The translations under genes were made by a program, and so were the position numbers. From contig JBKBXU010000160.1 in NCBI GenBank assembly GCA_046313675.1, positions 1 to 10,055 of the forward strand: DNA of 10,055 nt, given 5' to 3'. This DNA comes from JBKBXU01 sp046313675. GTDB taxonomy: Bacteria; Bacteroidota; Bacteroidia; Cytophagales; Cytophagaceae. The notes below the pieces were generated by a model that saw only the letters and a program-made list of their open reading frames with translations, ran no database searches and was not told where the DNA came from. Shown here piece by piece: positions 6,579-10,055 of the stretch; the first letter of the stretch is position 1; every line of letters begins with the position of its first letter.

Positions 6579-7682
6579 ATGAATGTTAATTTAAATGTAA
6601 ATCCGCTTGATAAGTGGGTTAAATTGAAAAGCAAACCTTTGGTGATTGCCGGCCCTTGCAGCGCAGAAACACCGGAACAGCTATTAGCTACAGCCAAAGG
6701 TTTAAAAGACCTTAAAGTCGATATTCTTAGAGCAGGAATCTGGAAGCCCAGAACCAGGCCGAATTCTTTTGAAGGAGCCGGAGCAAAAGGCCTTCAATGG
6801 CTAAGTGATGTTAAGAAGGAACTTAACATGCCTATTGGAACTGAAGTAGCAAATCCTGAGCATATAGAAATAGCTTTAAAATATGGCGTTGATGTATTAT
6901 GGATTGGCGCACGTACTACGGTAAGCCCATTCGCCATGCAGGAAATGGCTGATGCCCTGAAAGGTGTAAAAGACGTTACAGTTCTTGTAAAAAACCCAAC
7001 ACACCCTGAATTGGGCTTATGGATAGGAGCTTTTGAGCGTCTGAACCAGGCAGGTATCACAAATCTTGGTGCCATTCACAGAGGTTTTGCTACTTATGAA
7101 AAATCAAAGTATCGCAATCAGCCTATCTGGCAAATTCCTATTGAGTTCAGAAGAATTGCACCTCAGATACCCATCATTTGCGACCCGAGCCATATAGCCG
7201 GAGCAAGAGATCTTATCTTTGAAATTTCTCAGAAAGCATTAGACCTAACCTTTGACGGTTTAATGATCGAAACACACATTGATCCGGAAAATGCATGGAG
7301 TGATGCGGCTCAACAGGTTACACCTGCCAGATTGAAAGAAATTTTAAATGATCTTCAAATCAGGGAAACATCGGTTGATAACCAGGAATTCAACGACCAT
7401 CTTGAAGAGCTGAGAAAGAAAATCGATAACATCGATCGGGAGATGATTGAAATTCTTGCTGCAAGAATGCATATTGTCGAAAAAATCGGAGAATATAAGA
7501 AAGAAAACAATGTAACAACATTCCAGGTGAAAAGGTGGGATGATATCATGAAAAATCGTACTGAACTTGCTAAAAAGATGAATTTGAATGAATCATATAT
7601 TTCTGAAATATATAAGATAGTTCATGAAGAATCTATCAGGAAGCAGACTGAAATCATGAAAAGAGAAGAATCCAAAGCTTAA
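6579..7682 (+). CDS. Bifunctional DAHP synthase (type I-beta) / chorismate mutase (AroQ)
   Basis: This 367-residue cytosolic enzyme joins the first shikimate step (PEP plus erythrose-4-phosphate to DAHP) to chorismate-to-prephenate conversion. The N-terminal DAHP synthase barrel (about 15-262) shows AGPCSAET with the metal-ligand Cys27, RAGIWKPRTRP (51-61), WIGARTT (108-114), LVKNP (136-140), GAIHRGF (164-170), CDPSHIAG (201-208) and MIETH (229-233). It has no N-terminal ferredoxin-like regulatory domain. Instead a helical AroQ domain follows at about 272-358: LEELRKKIDNIDREMIEILA, then MHIVEKIGEYKKENN and the later helix ISEIYKIVHEESIRKQ. In the characterised fusion from Prevotella nigrescens the mutase domain mediates feedback inhibition by prephenate, so similar control is likely here. 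It is the first gene of the aro cluster, with aroB 2 nt downstream. Confidence 0.93.
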   Translation: MNVNLNVNPLDKWVKLKSKPLVIAGPCSAETPEQLLATAKGLKDLKVDILRAGIWKPRTRPNSFEGAGAKGLQWLSDVKKELNMPIGTEVANPEHIEIALKYGVDVLWIGARTTVSPFAMQEMADALKGVKDVTVLVKNPTHPELGLWIGAFERLNQAGITNLGAIHRGFATYEKSKYRNQPIWQIPIEFRRIAPQIPIICDPSHIAGARDLIFEISQKALDLTFDGLMIETHIDPENAWSDAAQQVTPARLKEILNDLQIRETSVDNQEFNDHLEELRKKIDNIDREMIEILAARMHIVEKIGEYKKENNVTTFQVKRWDDIMKNRTELAKKMNLNESYISEIYKIVHEESIRKQTEIMKREESKA

Positions 7683-7684
7683 CA

Positions 7685-8714
7685 ATGCCTTCTGAAATTT
7701 TTATCACCAGTAAGATTGCCGAAAAAATTCGTCAGTACCTGGATGGGAAGCAATACTCTAACATCTGTGTTCTTGTTGACGAGAACACCGAAGAGCATTG
7801 CTTCCCTTTGCTTTTAGAATCTATCCCTCAAGCCATTCTTATTAAAATTAAAAGTGGCGAGGAAAACAAGCACCTTGAAACTTGCAAAGTTATTTGGCAG
7901 AAAATGACCGACCACCAACTTGACCGCAAGGCTCTGTTGATAAACCTTGGAGGTGGGGTTATTGGCGACATGGGAGGTTTCTGTGCCGCAACCTACAAAA
8001 GAGGAATAGATTTTATTCAGATACCAACAACTCTTCTTTCACAGGTGGACGCCAGTGTGGGAGGAAAATTAGGCATAGATTTTAATGGTTTCAAAAATCA
8101 TATCGGTGTATTTAAAGAGCCTTTAGCCGTATTTATTGACACCATATTTCTTNNNNNNNNNNGCTGAAATCCGTTCCGGGTTTGCCGAAGTTATAAAACA
8201 CTGCCTGATAGCCGATGAAAAAAAATGGAGTGAGATCAGCCAGAAGAGTTTGGAAGAACAAGACTGGAAAGACCTTATAACACATTCCATAAAAATTAAG
8301 GCCCACATTACAGAAGAAGATCCTTTAGAAAAAGGCTTAAGAAAAGTCCTTAACTTCGGCCATACCATAGGTCACGCCGTCGAAACCTATTTTTTAAATA
8401 TTCCCGGCAAAAGGTTACTACATGGGGAAGCCATTGCCATCGGCATGATTGCTGAATCTCATACAGCCTGGAAAAAAGGGTTTATTTCTGAAGACAATCT
8501 GAATAGTATAAAAAGCTACATTTTTAAAATTTACGGCCATATTGAAATTTTTGATTTTGATATCGAAAAAATTATCGCACTGACTCTTCAGGACAAGAAA
8601 AATGAGCATAATGCCATTCTTTGTACACTGCTGGAAAAAGTTGGTGAGGCCAATTATAATCAACAGATTCAATTTAAGGATATAAGAGACGCATTAATTT
8701 ATTATACTTCATAA
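7685..8714 (+). CDS. aroB: 3-dehydroquinate synthase, interrupted by a 10-N assembly gap
   Basis: AroB converts DAHP to 3-dehydroquinate, the second shikimate step, using NAD and a divalent metal. Before the gap (156 residues) are GGGVIGDMGGFCAATYKRG (89-107, NAD and substrate binding) and PTTLLSQVDASVGGK (114-128). After the gap are EIRSGFAEVIKH, with a metal-ligand Glu, NFGHTIGHAVE, with a metal-ligand His, and LLHGEAIAIGM, with the second ligand His. The 10 Ns put the halves in different frames, but each half is clean, so the true gap must be a multiple of three. Family alignment from memory (FL-KTLPx-AEIRSG) suggests roughly 12-18 nt, giving about 344 residues, a normal AroB length. It starts 2 nt after the DAHP synthase stop and ends 2 nt before aroA, implying one transcript. 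The gene is most likely intact in the organism. Confidence 0.93.
8153..8162. other. Assembly gap (10 N) inside aroB
   Basis: Ten undetermined bases separate the codons for ...DTIFL and AEIRSG.... The number 10 is not compatible with an uninterrupted reading frame, so it is a placeholder and not a measured length. Confidence 0.97.
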
Positions 8715-8716
8715 AT

Positions 8717-9967
8717 ATGTCGCAGGATACCGTAAGCAAGCCACTCTTGGAACTTCAAAAGCATTCCGGCCAGGTCAAATGTTCCATTACTCCTCCATCT
8801 TCAAAAAGTGAGAGCAACAGAGTATTAATAATTGATGCACTTACCGGATTCAAATCAGACATTCAAAACGCATCCAATGCCCGTGATACGCAAACAATGA
8901 TCCGTTTGCTTAAATCAAAGGATGACACTCTTGATGTAATTGATGCAGGAACAACCATGCGTTTTTTAACAGCTTACCTTGCCATTACCGGACAAAACAA
9001 AACCCTTACCGGTACCAAAAGAATGTGCGAGCGACCAATTAAGCTTTTGGTAGATGCGTTAAGATCGCTTGGTGCGGATATTTCATATTTAGCTAACGAA
9101 GGATATCCACCCTTGGAAATTCATCATTTTGATAAATCAAAAGTCAAAACTAACCATTTAAAAATAAGAGGAGATGTGAGTAGCCAGTACATCACAGCTC
9201 TTCTGATGGTTGCTCCTATCCTACCTCAGGGTCTTGTTCTTGAACTTGAGGGGAAAGTCGGATCAAGGCCTTATATCGAAATGACACTTAGTCTTATGGC
9301 TCATTTTGGTGTGACAGCTAACTGGAGAGAAAACCTTATCAATATAAGCCCGCAACAATATAAGCCAAATCAATATAAAGTCGAATCGGACTGGTCGGGT
9401 TCAAGCTACTGGTATAGCATAGCGGCACTTTCACAAAATGCAGAAATTGTTCTTGAAGGATATAACAAAAAATCTTTTCAGGGTGATAGCGTAATAGTAA
9501 AGCTAATGGAGCCATTGGGAGTAAAAACCACCTACACCTCTACAGGCCTGAAGCTGGAAAAAATTCCGGTACAAGTAACCGAAGGCTTAAGTCATGATTT
9601 TACAGACTGTCCTGACCTTGCACAAACCATAGCTGTCATATGTGCTGCTCTTGGAGTAGAATATACGTTATCAGGCTTGGAAAGCTTACGAATCAAAGAA
9701 ACAGACCGGATAGCCGCTTTGCAGAATGAACTTAAAAAATTCGGGGCAGAGATGGTAGAAATAGAAAAAGATAAAATCTATAAAGTCATAAAAGGTGCCA
9801 TTAATGTGAACGGGCAAGAAGTATCAACCTATAAAGACCATAGAATGGCTATGGCTTTTGCGCCGCTTGCACTCAGAGGCAATTTAAAAATAGAAAATCC
9901 GGATGTCGTAGATAAATCGTACCCTCACTTCTGGAAAGATTTGAAATCAGCAGGTTTTATTTTTTAA
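8717..9967 (+). CDS. aroA: 3-phosphoshikimate 1-carboxyvinyltransferase (EPSP synthase)
   Basis: This 416-residue two-domain enzyme transfers the enolpyruvyl group of PEP to shikimate-3-phosphate. Motifs in order are PPSSKSESNR (26-35, with the substrate Lys30 and Arg35), DAGTTMRFLTAYLA (76-89, PEP loop), ERPIKLLVDALRSLGA (105-120), GDVSSQYITALL (152-163), ESDWSGSSYWY (223-233), FTDCPDLAQTIA (295-306, with the catalytic-Asp region), LRIKETDRIAAL (324-335) and KDHRMAMAFAPLAL (373-386). The length is close to the usual 420-430. The PEP loop differs from E. coli NAGTAMRP: Ala becomes Thr and Pro101 becomes Phe83. Such changes occur in diverged EPSP synthases and lie at positions tied to glyphosate sensitivity. 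It starts 2 nt after aroB and is the third gene of the cluster. The start is well supported by spacing. Confidence 0.96.
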   Translation: MSQDTVSKPLLELQKHSGQVKCSITPPSSKSESNRVLIIDALTGFKSDIQNASNARDTQTMIRLLKSKDDTLDVIDAGTTMRFLTAYLAITGQNKTLTGTKRMCERPIKLLVDALRSLGADISYLANEGYPPLEIHHFDKSKVKTNHLKIRGDVSSQYITALLMVAPILPQGLVLELEGKVGSRPYIEMTLSLMAHFGVTANWRENLINISPQQYKPNQYKVESDWSGSSYWYSIAALSQNAEIVLEGYNKKSFQGDSVIVKLMEPLGVKTTYTSTGLKLEKIPVQVTEGLSHDFTDCPDLAQTIAVICAALGVEYTLSGLESLRIKETDRIAALQNELKKFGAEMVEIEKDKIYKVIKGAINVNGQEVSTYKDHRMAMAFAPLALRGNLKIENPDVVDKSYPHFWKDLKSAGFIF

Positions 9968-9979
9968 AATTTATTTACC

Positions 9980-10055
9980 ATGAATGAGAAATTAAGCATT
10001 GTTATTCCGGTTTACAATGAGGCCAAAACTGTTCATCACATCCTAAACAAAATTA
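9980..10055 (+). CDS. Glycosyltransferase family 2, N-terminal end (partial)
   Basis: Only the first 25 codons are in the window: ATG 9980 begins MNEKLSIVIPVYNEAKTVHH and continues to the right edge. The stretch LSIVIPVYNEAKTVHHIL is the first beta strand and nucleotide-binding turn of GT-A fold family 2 glycosyltransferases. The E-x-x-T-V/I pattern after YNE is common in polyprenyl-phosphate mannosyl- or glucosyltransferase (DPM1-like) members, but the acceptor cannot be told from this fragment. It begins 12 nt after the aroA stop with no terminator between, so it may be co-transcribed with the aromatic genes. Confidence 0.75.
   Translation, partial: MNEKLSIVIPVYNEAKTVHHILNKI

Overview
The window looks like a chromosomal segment of a Bacteroidota bacterium, most likely of the Cytophagales/Flavobacteriia type. 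The DNA is AT-rich and the start codons lack clear Shine-Dalgarno sequences. A secreted chitinase ends in a type IX secretion (T9SS) sorting domain. DAHP synthase is the type I-beta form with a chorismate mutase fused at its C-terminus, and lysyl-tRNA synthetase carries a C-terminal extension. The 10-N run at 8153-8162 shows that this is a scaffolded draft assembly.

Layout. 1-1084: right part of a GH18 chitinase gene that runs in from the left edge and is broken near 240 by an apparent internal deletion plus frame change. 1080-1553: a gene-free, hairpin-rich segment with 10-bp perfect terminal inverted repeats and an 11-bp (10 of 11 matching) target duplication, read here as a 474-bp non-autonomous insertion (MITE-like). 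1570-1911 (-): small two-helix membrane protein. 2044-2934 (-): class I SAM-dependent methyltransferase. 3005-3424 (+): small exported or anchored lipocalin-like protein. 3446-5173 (-): lysyl-tRNA synthetase. 5306-6493 (-): proline dehydrogenase. 6579-9967 (+): tight operon of DAHP synthase/chorismate mutase, aroB (with an assembly gap) and aroA. 9980 to the right edge (+): first 25 residues of a family 2 glycosyltransferase.

How the genes work together. The three genes at 6579-9967 provide shikimate-pathway steps 1 (DAHP synthase), 2 (AroB) and 6 (AroA), plus the chorismate mutase step towards Phe/Tyr. They are separated by only 2 nt each and probably share one transcript, which may continue into the glycosyltransferase 12 nt later. 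Proline dehydrogenase is transcribed divergently from them. The remaining genes are housekeeping (LysRS, methyltransferase) or small membrane or exported proteins with no evident joint task.

I see no defence system, CRISPR array, RNA gene or new multi-gene system. The most notable signals are the insertion at 1080-1553, whose empty site can be rebuilt to restore a plausible original chitinase stop codon, and the internal deletion in the chitinase itself.
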